Of a stretch of 64,000 nt of DNA, positions 35,306 through 45,065 are shown in pieces. The stretch is from the NCBI RefSeq assembly GCF_029285175.1, contig NZ_JABEDH010000002.1:1090207-1154206 (forward strand), read 5' to 3'. Positions within the stretch are counted from its first letter, which is position 1. The number at the start of each line of letters is the position of its first letter. The notes beneath the pieces are model-generated. The model was not told the DNA's origin and did not search any database. It worked only from the letters and a program-made list of their open reading frames with translations. The DNA comes from Sulfitobacter sp. M05 (GTDB taxonomy: Bacteria; Pseudomonadota; Alphaproteobacteria; Rhodobacterales; Rhodobacteraceae). The position numbers were made by a program, and so were the translations under genes.

Positions 35306-38300
35306 GGCGCGCCGCCGGTTTACCCGCCATGCTTTGGCCTTTGCCACAGCGTTGACACCGGTTTGGGCTTCCGCACAAGACCTGCCAACCGGCGGGACCG
35401 TGGTGCATGGCACCGCCACCATCGCCACGCCGGGGCCAAATACCATGGTGATCAACCAGGGCAGCGACCGCGCGGTGGTGAACTGGGACGGGTTTTCCGT
35501 TGGTGCCGGCAACCGCGTGGATATCAATCAGCCGAACGAAAATTCTGCCATCCTCAACCGGGTAACCGGCGACACCACCAGCCAGATTCATGGCCAGATT
35601 AACGCCAATGGCCGCGTCTTTGTGGTCAATCCCAACGGCATTTTCATCGGGACCACCGGCGCGATCAACACCGGTAGTTTTGTCGCCTCGACCCTGGGCA
35701 TCCGCACAGATGACTTTGTGACCGGCCAGACAGTTTTTGAAGGCGACGGGGCATCAGCCACCGTTGTCAACGAAGGCAACATTCAGGTGGTAACCGGCGG
35801 CTATGCCGCGCTGATCGGCGGCAAGGTCCGGAACTCAGGCATCATTCAGGCGCCTTTGGGGTTTGTCGGCTTGGGGTCCGGGGAACGGATCACGCTTGAT
35901 CTGGCCGGCGACGGTTTCTTGCAGGTTGCGATCCCGACCAACTCGGATGACGACGGGCTGGAAGCCTTGATCGAAAACTCCGGTACCATTCAGGCCAATG
36001 GCGGCACGGTCCAGATCTCGGCAGCAACAGCCCGCAATGCGGCGCGACAGGCCATTAACATGAGCGGCGTCATCGAAGCGCGCACCGTTTCAGGGCGCAA
36101 CGGGCGTGTGACCTTGGGCGGTGGTGGCGGCGGACGTGTCAAAGTCACCGGCAACATTCGCACCAAAACCCGCCGTCCTGCCATTCAGGTCACCCAATCC
36201 GCACGCCCTGCCCTGCGCCCCGAACGCGGCGGCGACATCACTATCACAGGGCGCGACATCACCCTTGAAGGGGCTAGCATTGACGCCAGCGGCACAGGTG
36301 GCGGTGGCAACATCCGCATTGGCGGCAACGCCCGCGGTGCCTCCGGGATGATGACGGCGGCGCAGCTGTCCGTTGATGCAGACACTGTAATTCGCGCAGA
36401 TGCCCAAGCACAGGGCAACGGCGGACGCATCGTTTTATGGTCTGATCAGCGGACCGAGTTTGCCGGCAATATCTCGGCGCAGGGCGGTACCCTAAGCGGG
36501 GATGGCGGTTTTGTCGAAGTCTCCGGCAAAGCGGTCCTGCGCTATAGCGGTTTCACCGACACCCGGGCAGAAAATGGGGCATGGGGCAGTTTGCTGCTTG
36601 ACCCCAACGACATCTTTGTCGTTGCCGCCCTCACTGGCGATGACGGTGATATCCTTGCCTCAACGGTTGAAAGCAATCTGGCGGGCGGGAATGTCTCCCT
36701 GTCCACTGCCGGTGCTGGCCCTGACGATGGCAGGATCGAAATCAATGCGCCGTTGAGCTGGTCAAGCGGCTCTGTCCTTTCGCTGAACGCCGAAACCGGT
36801 GTTGGCGCGATCGTCAGCAATGCAATTGAAATCAACGCGCCGATTACTGCACCCAACGGCACATTGCGTCTGACCGCCACCGAAGCGCCTGGTGCCTCCG
36901 GCCCGGCCCCGCAGGTGATCGAGACTGGCGCGAATGGCGACATTGATGTCGGATTGTTCCATATCGTCGAAGGTGACTGGCTCCAGCTTGGCACGGATTT
37001 CCCCGGTGCCGGCCTGCCGTCTTTTGCTGCTGACAACTTTGTTCTCGAAGAGGCCAATTTTCTGCGCGCCATCAGTGGCGACGGCGCGGCGAACCCCTTC
37101 CTGTTGACCGATGTTTACGGTTTGCAGGGCATTCACGGTTCGTTCAACTTTGCCCTGGCCAACGATATTGACGCCTCTGCCACAACCGGCTGGGAATCCC
37201 TTGATCCGCTGACAAACGGATTGCGCAACTCAGGCTTTGTGCCTCTGTCCTTTACCGGTAATTTCGAAGGCAACCGCAACGCCATCACCGGCATGTTTAT
37301 CCGCCAGTATCCAGCGGCGGGTGGCGGTGATACCGGCCTGTTCGGGACATTGGGCGATAACCCATCCATTACAAACCTCAGCATTCTGGACGCAGATGTG
37401 GCCGGTGGGCGCGTTGGTATCCTTGCCGGCAGCAACGGCAGTTTCACAAGTGGCGTGCATGTGACCGGCACGGTTGTTTCTTACGGAGAGGCCGGCGGCG
37501 GCATTAGTGGCGTCATGCCTTTTGGCGTTCTGACAAACAGTTCAGCGGACGTCACAGTACGCGACGCGGTCGACCCTGCCGATATAAACAGCAATGCGGC
37601 AGGCGTCACCAGTCTGGGCGGCCTTGTCGGGATCAACGATGGTGACATCCTGAACGCGCGCAGCAACGGCAGCGTCACACTCAGCGTCGCCGAAGAAGGT
37701 TTCGCCGGGGGCCTTGTCGGCCAAAATGAAGACATCCTGCGCAATATCTATTCCGAAGCGTCCGTTACCGCGGCCAATACCGCGCCCTTTGCAGAGGCAA
37801 CCATCGGCGGCCTTGTCGGAGAAAACCGTTTTGACGGAACGATCGAGAATGCCATTGCCACCGGTGCGGTCACATTGTCCCCCGATTGTTGCGGCGGATT
37901 TGGCCTCGCAGGGGGCCTTGTTGGCGAGGATGCCACATCAAACGAAAGCATCCTGTCGTCCTTCTGGAACATCGAAACGACAGGGCAAACCCTCAGTGGC
38001 CAGTCCGGCGAAACCACCGGAACGGCAACCGGCTCTGGTCAGTTCGAAGGCGCATTTGGTGAAACCACCGCCAGCCTGCGCGATGCCGAACTGTTCACTC
38101 AGGCGGCCCTGTCGGGCGGCTGGAGTTTTACAACGGCTTGGGCCATTCCACAGGATGGCGTCGATATGGCACGACTCTATTCTGTTGATCCGGTGATCAC
38201 CGCGACTGATCCGTCGTTGCCGATCCCCGAGTTTGAATACAACGGCAGCACCACAGGCTTCTCTGCCGATGCCAGCTCTACCTTCTCCGGTGGGCCAACC

Positions 38301-40124
38301 GATTATGTCTTTGGGCCTTTGGGCGACACCGGCGATCTTTCCGTGATGGTGGACCAGATCATCCTGTCTGACGCCAATGTCGGCGATGTCACATTCACCT
38401 TCCCCACCAGCTATACCAGCGATCTGGGCCAGGTTTTTGACGTGCGGTCCTTCCCCAAGGACGCAACAGTTGTCGCTGCACCGCTGAGCATCACCATCAA
38501 CCCGACGACCAAAGTCTATGGCGAAGAGTTAAGCCTTGAAGGGATCGATTTCACCGCAGATACCCTTCACGGTACCGATACGATAACCGGCGCGGACATC
38601 ATCAGTGACGGGGCACCAGCAACGGCGGATGCGGCGACCTATGCGTTGAACATCGAGAACCTCACCGGCACGGGCCTGTCGAACTACACGCTGACAATCA
38701 CCCCCGGCACTCTGGAAGTCACCCCTGCCCCGCTGACCCTGACAGCTGATGATCAAAGTAAATCACCCGGCACTGTCTTTACCTTTACCGGCACGGAATT
38801 CACCGTGGAGGGGTTGGTGAACGACGACACCGTGACCAGTGCCACCTTGACCAGTGACGCCGCGGCGGCGGATGCACCTATTACCGGCGAAGGCCCTGCC
38901 GCCGCGATCTTTATCACTGATCCGCAAGGCACCGGTCTGGCGAACTATGAGATCACCCTTGTGAATGGCGTGTTTGTCGTGGCCCCCGGTAATCTGGTCA
39001 TCACCGCGCTGGACCAGACCAAGGTTTACGGCAGCACCTTCACCTTCAACGGTACCGAGTTCAGCGTAACCGGTCTGGCCGAAGGGGACAGCGTGGACAG
39101 TGTCACCCTGACAAGTGCCGGTGCCGACGGCAGCGCACAGGTCGGTGACGGGCCGTTCACCATCACCGCCAGCAACGCGGTTGGCACCGGTCTGGACCAA
39201 TATACGCTGGTCTTTGCCGATGGCAGCTTTGCCGTAACGCCGGCACCGCTGACGGTCACCGCGCTGGATCAGTTCAAACAACCCGACCAGCCTTTTACCT
39301 TCACCGGTACGGAATTCACCACAACCGGTCTTTTCAACGACGATGCTATTACCAGTGTCACCCTGACCAGCGACGGGGCCAGCCCCGAAGCAACGGTCGA
39401 GGGCAGCCCCTATACCATCGAATTGAGTAATGTGACCGGGACCGGATTGGACAACTATACCGTCAGCACGGCAAACGGCAGCTTTGTGGTTCAGAACCTG
39501 ATTGCACCGCCCACTGTGACACCCCCGACCGGCGGCAGCAGAACCATTTTCAACCCGCGCGACATCATCACCATCGCACTGCCCGGGCGCGATCCGACGG
39601 GCGATATCCAATCAGCAGGCCGCGGTGGACGTCCCGCTCAAACCTTGCAAAAGGCCGAAGAAGTCGCCGAATTTGTCGACACGGTTTCAACGGAACTGGA
39701 ACTGCAAATTCAATCCTGTGGCTCCGCCGATCAGGACTTTGACCGGTATATGACCTGCCTCAGTGACTCGCTGGATACCTATTCCAACGCTCTGGATGAG
39801 ATCGTGAATGATCTGCCCAAGGGCCTTGAAACGGTCTCTGCCACAATCCGCACTGCGGCTGATGAAATCAGGGCTTCTGCCGCCCGCGCCCAGCGTCGCC
39901 TTGCCGGTGCCACCACAGATGCCCAGCGTCGTGCAATCCGCCGTCAGGCCGTAACCGAAGCAATTGGGGCCATCAGCACGGCCAAGTCGGAAATTCGCAA
40001 GGCAATCTCACTGATCCGCGCGGAAGATCCCGAAGTAACCGCCGTGCAGCGCCGCACTGGCGCGCGGATTGTTCAGGCCTTTGATACGGTAGAGACTTCC
40101 ATGGTCCGCGCCGTTGAACTCTGA
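35247..40124 (+). CDS. TpsA exoprotein: filamentous-hemagglutinin-type with GLUG and MBG repeats
   Basis: A large secreted beta-helical protein (1625 residues from GTG 35247; ATGs at 35250 and 35253 are alternatives, AAGGGG lies upstream). A signal peptide covers about residues 23-44 (cleavage near A-S-A-Q). The TPS secretion domain is about 45-300 with N-S-A-I-L-N-R-V and V-N-P-N-G-I-F-I-G. A right-handed beta-helix region follows. Four GLUG motifs lie at about 790-915 (G-G-L-V-G-x-N/E). Four MBG-type Ig-like repeats of ~84 residues (about 1077-1417) each carry F-T-F-x-G-T-E-F. A helical C-terminus (about 1470-1625) has one Cys pair (Q-S-C ... M-T-C). It may be an adhesin or contact-dependent factor. 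No CDI-type toxin tip (VENN or similar) is seen. It is followed after 13 nt by the caspase gene. Confidence 0.92.
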   Translation: MMMTSRTTTALASKDPSASKARRRFTRHALAFATALTPVWASAQDLPTGGTVVHGTATIATPGPNTMVINQGSDRAVVNWDGFSVGAGNRVDINQPNENSAILNRVTGDTTSQIHGQINANGRVFVVNPNGIFIGTTGAINTGSFVASTLGIRTDDFVTGQTVFEGDGASATVVNEGNIQVVTGGYAALIGGKVRNSGIIQAPLGFVGLGSGERITLDLAGDGFLQVAIPTNSDDDGLEALIENSGTIQANGGTVQISAATARNAARQAINMSGVIEARTVSGRNGRVTLGGGGGGRVKVTGNIRTKTRRPAIQVTQSARPALRPERGGDITITGRDITLEGASIDASGTGGGGNIRIGGNARGASGMMTAAQLSVDADTVIRADAQAQGNGGRIVLWSDQRTEFAGNISAQGGTLSGDGGFVEVSGKAVLRYSGFTDTRAENGAWGSLLLDPNDIFVVAALTGDDGDILASTVESNLAGGNVSLSTAGAGPDDGRIEINAPLSWSSGSVLSLNAETGVGAIVSNAIEINAPITAPNGTLRLTATEAPGASGPAPQVIETGANGDIDVGLFHIVEGDWLQLGTDFPGAGLPSFAADNFVLEEANFLRAISGDGAANPFLLTDVYGLQGIHGSFNFALANDIDASATTGWESLDPLTNGLRNSGFVPLSFTGNFEGNRNAITGMFIRQYPAAGGGDTGLFGTLGDNPSITNLSILDADVAGGRVGILAGSNGSFTSGVHVTGTVVSYGEAGGGISGVMPFGVLTNSSADVTVRDAVDPADINSNAAGVTSLGGLVGINDGDILNARSNGSVTLSVAEEGFAGGLVGQNEDILRNIYSEASVTAANTAPFAEATIGGLVGENRFDGTIENAIATGAVTLSPDCCGGFGLAGGLVGEDATSNESILSSFWNIETTGQTLSGQSGETTGTATGSGQFEGAFGETTASLRDAELFTQAALSGGWSFTTAWAIPQDGVDMARLYSVDPVITATDPSLPIPEFEYNGSTTGFSADASSTFSGGPTDYVFGPLGDTGDLSVMVDQIILSDANVGDVTFTFPTSYTSDLGQVFDVRSFPKDATVVAAPLSITINPTTKVYGEELSLEGIDFTADTLHGTDTITGADIISDGAPATADAATYALNIENLTGTGLSNYTLTITPGTLEVTPAPLTLTADDQSKSPGTVFTFTGTEFTVEGLVNDDTVTSATLTSDAAAADAPITGEGPAAAIFITDPQGTGLANYEITLVNGVFVVAPGNLVITALDQTKVYGSTFTFNGTEFSVTGLAEGDSVDSVTLTSAGADGSAQVGDGPFTITASNAVGTGLDQYTLVFADGSFAVTPAPLTVTALDQFKQPDQPFTFTGTEFTTTGLFNDDAITSVTLTSDGASPEATVEGSPYTIELSNVTGTGLDNYTVSTANGSFVVQNLIAPPTVTPPTGGSRTIFNPRDIITIALPGRDPTGDIQSAGRGGRPAQTLQKAEEVAEFVDTVSTELELQIQSCGSADQDFDRYMTCLSDSLDTYSNALDEIVNDLPKGLETVSATIRTAADEIRASAARAQRRLAGATTDAQRRAIRRQAVTEAIGAISTAKSEIRKAISLIRAEDPEVTAVQRRTGARIVQAFDTVETSMVRAVEL

Positions 40125-40137
40125 CAACGGAGGCAAG

Positions 40138-42075
40138 ATGCGCAGGTTTCTGATCCGCACAATTGCCGTCCTGACGCTTGCTCTGGTCCTGCCGCTGCAC
40201 GTGCAGGCGCAAGAACGCCGTGTTGCCCTGATCATCGGAAATTCCGATTATCAACGGGTCACGCCGCTGGACAATCCGGGCAACGATGCCACGGACCTGC
40301 ATGTCGCCCTTGAAGGGCTCGGCTTTGATGTGCTGCTTGGGCTGGACATGACCGGCACAGAGATGTCCGGCCTTGCTGACAAATTCGTCAAGGCCATCGA
40401 AACCGCTGATGTTGCGCTGTTTTATTATGCCGGCCACGGGTTTCAGGTCGGTGGGCAAAACTATCTTGTGCCGGTGGATGCCGAAATCCAGACGCCGCAG
40501 GATGTGCAGGACCAAACCGTCCGCCTGACGGATATCCTTGGCAAAATGGAACAGGCACCGGGTATCAAATTTGTCTTCCTTGATGCCTGTCGCAATGATC
40601 CCTTTGAAGGAGCGATCACGGCGGTATCCGAAGGTCTGGCGCGGATCGGCAATGCCCGTGACTTCATGATCTCATTTGCCACCCAACCCGATAACGTTGC
40701 CTATGACGGGTCAGGGCGGAACAGCTTTTTCACCTCTGCCCTGCTCAGCCATATTTATACGCCCGGCCTCGATATTTCGGACATGATGATCAACGTACGC
40801 AAGGACGTGCTGGCCGCAACCGGCGGGCGGCAGATCCCTTGGGAAAACTCTTCGCTGACACGCCAATTCCGGTTTGATCCGCGCCCCGATGCCGGGTCTG
40901 CCGAAACCCTGCTTTGGCAGGTTGCTGCAAACGCGGGTGACCCCCAGCTGATGGAGCTATACGCAGAACGCTATCCCCAAGGGGCCCATGTCGCCGAGGT
41001 GCTGGCCTTTCTTGATCCGGCAAATCCCGGTGCCCCCCTGTCACGCGACTACTCCCCGCAAGAGCGTAACGCACAAGAAGAGCGCCTGTGGCAACTGGCG
41101 CGGCGCAGCCGGATGCGGCCCTTGGTGGAATTCTACATCGCAAAGTATCCCGATGGCACATACATCGGGGACGCCAGCCGGCTGATTGCCACCCTGCCCG
41201 CCGAGGGCAACGCCGGTTCTGGCCGCTTGTGTGAACGCCTTGCCACCCATCCACGCGACAGCACGGCAAAAACCACCGGTGTGCCGTTCAGCAGACTGAA
41301 GGAAAACGCACTTTCGGCGATGCAGGCCTGTCAGGCCGCCGCGCAAGAAAATCCCGAACTGCCCCATTATACCGCCTTGCTTGCACGAGCCACGGTTGCC
41401 GCCGGCGATATGGATCAGGCGATCCGCCTCTATCAAGAGGCCGCCACACGCGGCGACTTGCGTGCCATGGTCAGCCTTGCCTTGCTCACCGAAACCGGTC
41501 GCGGGGTGCCCGCCAGCCCGGTCGAGGCGCTGCGCCTTTACCAACGGGCTGCCAGTCTGGGCAGTCCCGACGCCAAGATTAATCTCGCGGTTGCCCTGTT
41601 CGAAGGGCAAGGGTTGGAAAAGGACGAGCCCCGCGCGGTCGAATTGCTGAAAGAGGCCGCCGATCTTGGCTCTGCCATTGCCACCTTTAACCTTGGCGTA
41701 CTGGCGCGCGACGGCGTTGCCGGTGATCCTGCCGAGGCGCTGGGGTATTTCAAACGGGCAATCACATCAGGCGAACCGCGCGGGTATATTGCCAGCGCCA
41801 TCATCCTTGACGAAGGCCGCATCGCCCCACGCAACCCGGAGGCCGCCGCCAATATGTTGCTGCGCGGTGCCGCCGAAGATACCGGTGAAAGTATCCGGCA
41901 ACTGACCGAGAATACCGGTGATTGGTCGCGAGACACCGTCAAAGCCGTGCAGGAACGCCTGAAAGCGGCCGGGTTTTACACCAGCACCATCGACGGGCGC
42001 AGCGGCCCGAATTTTGCCGCGGCCCTTGAAACATGGCGCAATGGTGGGTTTGAACCGGACGTTTTGATCGAATAA
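40138..42075 (+). CDS. Secreted caspase-like (C14) protease with Sel1 repeats and peptidoglycan-binding domain
   Basis: A 645-residue protein. The start is ATG 40138, 13 nt after the tpsA stop, with GGAGG just upstream; an in-frame TTG at 40114 is rejected. The signal peptide covers residues 1-25 (cleavage after V-Q-A-Q region). The caspase/metacaspase domain (about 27-260) has R-V-A-L-I-I-G-N, the catalytic His in Y-Y-A-G-H-G (H100) and the catalytic Cys in L-D-A-C-R-N-D-P (C151), so it should be active. Sel1-type repeats lie at about 435-570 (A-x-x-L-Y-x-x-A-A-x-x-G). A C-terminal peptidoglycan-binding-like segment has V-K-A-V-Q-E-R-L-K-A-A-G-F-Y and I-D-G-R-S-G-P. It probably works in the periplasm with, or on, the TPS pair. 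Substrate unknown. Confidence 0.9.
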   Translation: MRRFLIRTIAVLTLALVLPLHVQAQERRVALIIGNSDYQRVTPLDNPGNDATDLHVALEGLGFDVLLGLDMTGTEMSGLADKFVKAIETADVALFYYAGHGFQVGGQNYLVPVDAEIQTPQDVQDQTVRLTDILGKMEQAPGIKFVFLDACRNDPFEGAITAVSEGLARIGNARDFMISFATQPDNVAYDGSGRNSFFTSALLSHIYTPGLDISDMMINVRKDVLAATGGRQIPWENSSLTRQFRFDPRPDAGSAETLLWQVAANAGDPQLMELYAERYPQGAHVAEVLAFLDPANPGAPLSRDYSPQERNAQEERLWQLARRSRMRPLVEFYIAKYPDGTYIGDASRLIATLPAEGNAGSGRLCERLATHPRDSTAKTTGVPFSRLKENALSAMQACQAAAQENPELPHYTALLARATVAAGDMDQAIRLYQEAATRGDLRAMVSLALLTETGRGVPASPVEALRLYQRAASLGSPDAKINLAVALFEGQGLEKDEPRAVELLKEAADLGSAIATFNLGVLARDGVAGDPAEALGYFKRAITSGEPRGYIASAIILDEGRIAPRNPEAAANMLLRGAAEDTGESIRQLTENTGDWSRDTVKAVQERLKAAGFYTSTIDGRSGPNFAAALETWRNGGFEPDVLIE

Positions 42076-42159
42076 GCGCCAACACCCGCCGCGACGGGTT
42101 GCCTTGTGCGCCGCAATAGCTACGATATCCTTTAAGCTTAAAACAGATAGGGGGATCGT

Positions 42160-43278
42160 ATGACACAGACAGGTGAAAACCACCGCGAGGATGTGGCCGG
42201 CCGCGCCAATGTCGAAGACACGCCCGAGTTGCTGGCCTATTACGACGAACTGGGCGGGCATCACGCCGGTGCCCTTTGGACGGTTGCCAACAAGATCGAA
42301 CCATGGGAGCCGAAATCAGCTTCGGTGCCAGTGTTATGGCGCTACGCCGATCTGCGCGAAAAAGTGCTGCGTTCGGTCGATCTGGTAACGCCGGAAAAAG
42401 CTGGCCGTCGGGTGATCTATTTCAACAATCCGGGCCGCACCGATGTCTCTGCCGCTGTCGGCTGGATCTATGCCGGGCTGCAAGTGATGCACCCGGGCGA
42501 GAAAGCCACCGCACACCGCCATTCCGCCTCCGCCATCCGCTTTATCATGGAAGGCAGCGGCGCCTATACCGTTGTCGATGGTCACAAGATGACATTGGGC
42601 CAGAACGATTTTGTCCTGACGCCCAACGGCACCTGGCACGAACACGCAGTCGAGGAAACCGGCACCCCCTGTATCTGGCAGGACGGGCTAGACATTCCTT
42701 TCGTCAACGCCATGGAGGCGAATTTTTTCGAGGTGCATCCAGACCTGAGCGAACCCGTGGCCTATCCTGTGGACGACATGACCAGAACATGGGGTCATGC
42801 GGGGCTGACGCCGGGTGGTGGCAGCTGGAACAACGGCTATTCGCCGATGTTCAAATACGAATGGGACCGCACCTATGAGGCGCTCAACGCCTACGCCAGC
42901 GTCTCCGACCCCTCGCCGTTTGACGGCACATTGATGGAATATGTGAACCCCACCACCAACGGACCGGTGATGAAAACACTGGGGGCAAGTATGCAACGCC
43001 TCGCCCCTGCTGAGCGCACCAAGGCCCACCGCCACACCGGCAGCTATCTATATCAGGTTGCAAAAGGGTCCGGTCATTCGGTGATCAATGGCCAACGGTT
43101 CGACTGGACCGAACGGGATATTTTCTGTGTGCCCTCATGGGCTTGGCACGAACATGCCAATGCCTCGACCAGCGACGACGCTGTTCTTTTTTGCCTTAAC
43201 GATCTGCCCGTCATCCGTGCCCTTGGCCTCTACCGCGAAGAAGCACTGGGTGAGAACGGCGGCCACCAGCCCACATAA
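42160..43278 (+). CDS. Gentisate 1,2-dioxygenase-family bicupin ring-cleaving enzyme
   Basis: An Fe(II) enzyme that opens the ring of gentisate (2,5-dihydroxybenzoate) to maleylpyruvate; close relatives accept salicylate or 1-hydroxy-2-naphthoate. The 372-residue product has two cupin domains. The first has H-R-H-x-x-S-A-I-R-F (about 122-131) and H-E-H downstream (about 160). The second has H-R-H-T-G-S-Y-L-Y and H-E-H. A clear AGGGGG precedes the ATG. It begins a three-gene unit with an FAH-family hydrolase and an alpha/beta hydrolase, consistent with a gentisate route. No maleylpyruvate isomerase is present, so direct hydrolysis or a gene elsewhere is implied. The exact substrate cannot be told from sequence. 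Confidence 0.86.
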   Translation: MTQTGENHREDVAGRANVEDTPELLAYYDELGGHHAGALWTVANKIEPWEPKSASVPVLWRYADLREKVLRSVDLVTPEKAGRRVIYFNNPGRTDVSAAVGWIYAGLQVMHPGEKATAHRHSASAIRFIMEGSGAYTVVDGHKMTLGQNDFVLTPNGTWHEHAVEETGTPCIWQDGLDIPFVNAMEANFFEVHPDLSEPVAYPVDDMTRTWGHAGLTPGGGSWNNGYSPMFKYEWDRTYEALNAYASVSDPSPFDGTLMEYVNPTTNGPVMKTLGASMQRLAPAERTKAHRHTGSYLYQVAKGSGHSVINGQRFDWTERDIFCVPSWAWHEHANASTSDDAVLFCLNDLPVIRALGLYREEALGENGGHQPT

Positions 43279-43290
43279 GTCAGGACCATT

Positions 43291-44214
43291 ATGAAACTTG
43301 TTACCTATAAAACCGATGTCGAAGCCGCCGCACGCCTTGGCGTGATCGAAGACGGTATCGTTGTGGATGTCGCAGGCTTTGGCGAGGCATCCGGCCTTGA
43401 TCTGCCCTCCCGTATGCTCGATTTCATCGACCTTGGGCCGGTTGCCGTGCGCCAGCTGCGCGAGGCTCTGCACATTGCGGATGGCGATTGGGGCAACGCG
43501 CTTGCCCTGCCCGTCGAAACTGTGACCCTGCTGGCCCCGATCCCGCGCCCGCGCAAGAATGTCTTTGGCATCGGGCTGAACTATCTCGATCACGTCACCG
43601 AAAGCGCCAAGGCGCTGGATACCGATGATGCCTTGCCGAAAGAACCGGTTGTGTTCTCAAAACCGCCCACCTCGGTTGTCGGCCCCAACGATCCGGTACG
43701 CCATGATGCGGACATGACCCAACAGCTGGATTGGGAGGTCGAACTGGCCGTGATCATCGGCACCGCCGCCAGCCATGCCACCCGCGAAAACGCATTAAAA
43801 CATGTGTTCGGCTATTCGGTGATGATCGACATTTCTGCCCGCGACAACCGCCGCGCCGGTCAGTGGATTTTCTCCAAAGGGATGGACAGCTATGCCCCCT
43901 TCGGCCCCTGCATCGTCACCGCTGATGAAATTCCCGACCCGCAACAGCTGGACCTCTGGCTGACAGTGAACGGCGTGGAAAAACAAAGTTCGAACACCTC
44001 CAAGATGCTGTTTAAAGTAGACGAATTGATTTCCGATCTGTCGCGCGGCATCACCTTGGAACCCGGTGACATCATCGCATCCGGCACCCCCGAAGGGGTC
44101 GGCGCGGGACGTGATCCGCAGGAATGGCTGTGGCCCGGTGACGTAATCGAGGCCTATGTCGAGGGCATCGGCACAATCCGCCATCCGGTGATTAACGCGA
44201 CGAAATTCAAATGA
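43291..44214 (+). CDS. Fumarylacetoacetate hydrolase-family protein (likely fumaryl- or maleylpyruvate hydrolase)
   Basis: A metal-dependent C-C hydrolase of the FAH superfamily; in gentisate routes it splits fumaryl- or maleylpyruvate to pyruvate and fumarate or maleate. The 307-residue protein has a small N-terminal domain and the FAH core from about residue 85 (V-F-G-I-G-L-N-Y). The metal site residues are visible in L-D-W-E-V-E-L-A-V-I-I-G (about 150-161) and in S-V-M-I-D-I-S-A-R-D. The C-terminal G-D-I-I-A-S-G-T-P-E-G-V-G motif is intact. It lies 12 nt after the dioxygenase and overlaps the next gene by 4 nt (ATGA). Confidence 0.88.
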   Translation: MKLVTYKTDVEAAARLGVIEDGIVVDVAGFGEASGLDLPSRMLDFIDLGPVAVRQLREALHIADGDWGNALALPVETVTLLAPIPRPRKNVFGIGLNYLDHVTESAKALDTDDALPKEPVVFSKPPTSVVGPNDPVRHDADMTQQLDWEVELAVIIGTAASHATRENALKHVFGYSVMIDISARDNRRAGQWIFSKGMDSYAPFGPCIVTADEIPDPQQLDLWLTVNGVEKQSSNTSKMLFKVDELISDLSRGITLEPGDIIASGTPEGVGAGRDPQEWLWPGDVIEAYVEGIGTIRHPVINATKFK

Positions 44215-45065
44215 AGTTCCCGCTCGACCCACAGATTGATCACGACTTCAACGCCCGCGAAAGTGTCGCGTCTTTTGACGATGAGTATGGCAAGCTGATC
44301 ACGCTCAGTGATCACGCCATGGCTACCCTGCCGCGGCGGGCCGATCTGGTCTTTGATCCCGAAAGCGGTGCCGCCCTCGATCTTTATGGCGTTGAAAAGG
44401 GCCGCCCTGTTTTCCTGTGGATTCATGGCGGGTATTGGCGGATTGGCGATAAGAAAGGCAACGCTTTTGCCGCCCCCGGACTGGTGGCAAACGGCGTCGC
44501 CGTCGCGGTGATGGATTATTCACTGGCCCCCGCTGCCAGCCTTGAACAAATTGTGCATGAAGTACGCAGCGCCGTGGCTTGGCTGCACCGCGAGGGGCCG
44601 GCGATGGGGCTTAATACCCCCAAAATCCATGTGGGAGGATCCTCAGCCGGCGGGCATCTGACGGGTGCGGTCATCGCAGAGGGATGGCATGCCGACTACA
44701 GTCTGCCCGACACAGTCATCGGTGCCGCGCTGGCGCTCAGCGGTATTTACGATCTGGAACCCCTGCTGTCGACGCAGGTGAATGCGTGGATGGATATGGA
44801 CATGGGCACCGTTGCGGCCCTGTCGCCGATCCGGCACATCCCCGAACAGTCACAGACCCAGCTGATCCTGTCTGTCGGGGGGCAGGAACGCGCTGGATTT
44901 CTGCGCGAAACCGAGAGTTTCAATGCCGCCTGGACGGCAAAAGGGCATTCGGTGGTTCAGGTCGAAATGGCCGATTACAACCATTTCGACATCACCGGCA
45001 CCCTTGCTGATCCGCAGGCGGAACTGGTGCAGGCGACCTTGAAGGCGATCAAGGCCTGCCCTTGA
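44211..45065 (+). CDS. Alpha/beta hydrolase of the kynurenine-formamidase/esterase type
   Basis: A 284-residue alpha/beta hydrolase. It has the oxyanion motif H-G-G-Y-W (about 81-85) and the nucleophile elbow G-G-S-S-A-G-G (Ser near residue 146). A late Y-N-H-F-D (His near 261) completes a Ser-Asp-His triad. H-G-G-Y-W is frequent in arylformamidases and BNA7-type enzymes. Sitting as the third gene of the gentisate unit, coupled by ATGA, it more probably hydrolyses an aromatic ester or amide that feeds the dioxygenase; no kynurenine-pathway gene is nearby. Its stop meets the ridA stop end to end. Confidence 0.82.
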   Translation: MKFPLDPQIDHDFNARESVASFDDEYGKLITLSDHAMATLPRRADLVFDPESGAALDLYGVEKGRPVFLWIHGGYWRIGDKKGNAFAAPGLVANGVAVAVMDYSLAPAASLEQIVHEVRSAVAWLHREGPAMGLNTPKIHVGGSSAGGHLTGAVIAEGWHADYSLPDTVIGAALALSGIYDLEPLLSTQVNAWMDMDMGTVAALSPIRHIPEQSQTQLILSVGGQERAGFLRETESFNAAWTAKGHSVVQVEMADYNHFDITGTLADPQAELVQATLKAIKACP

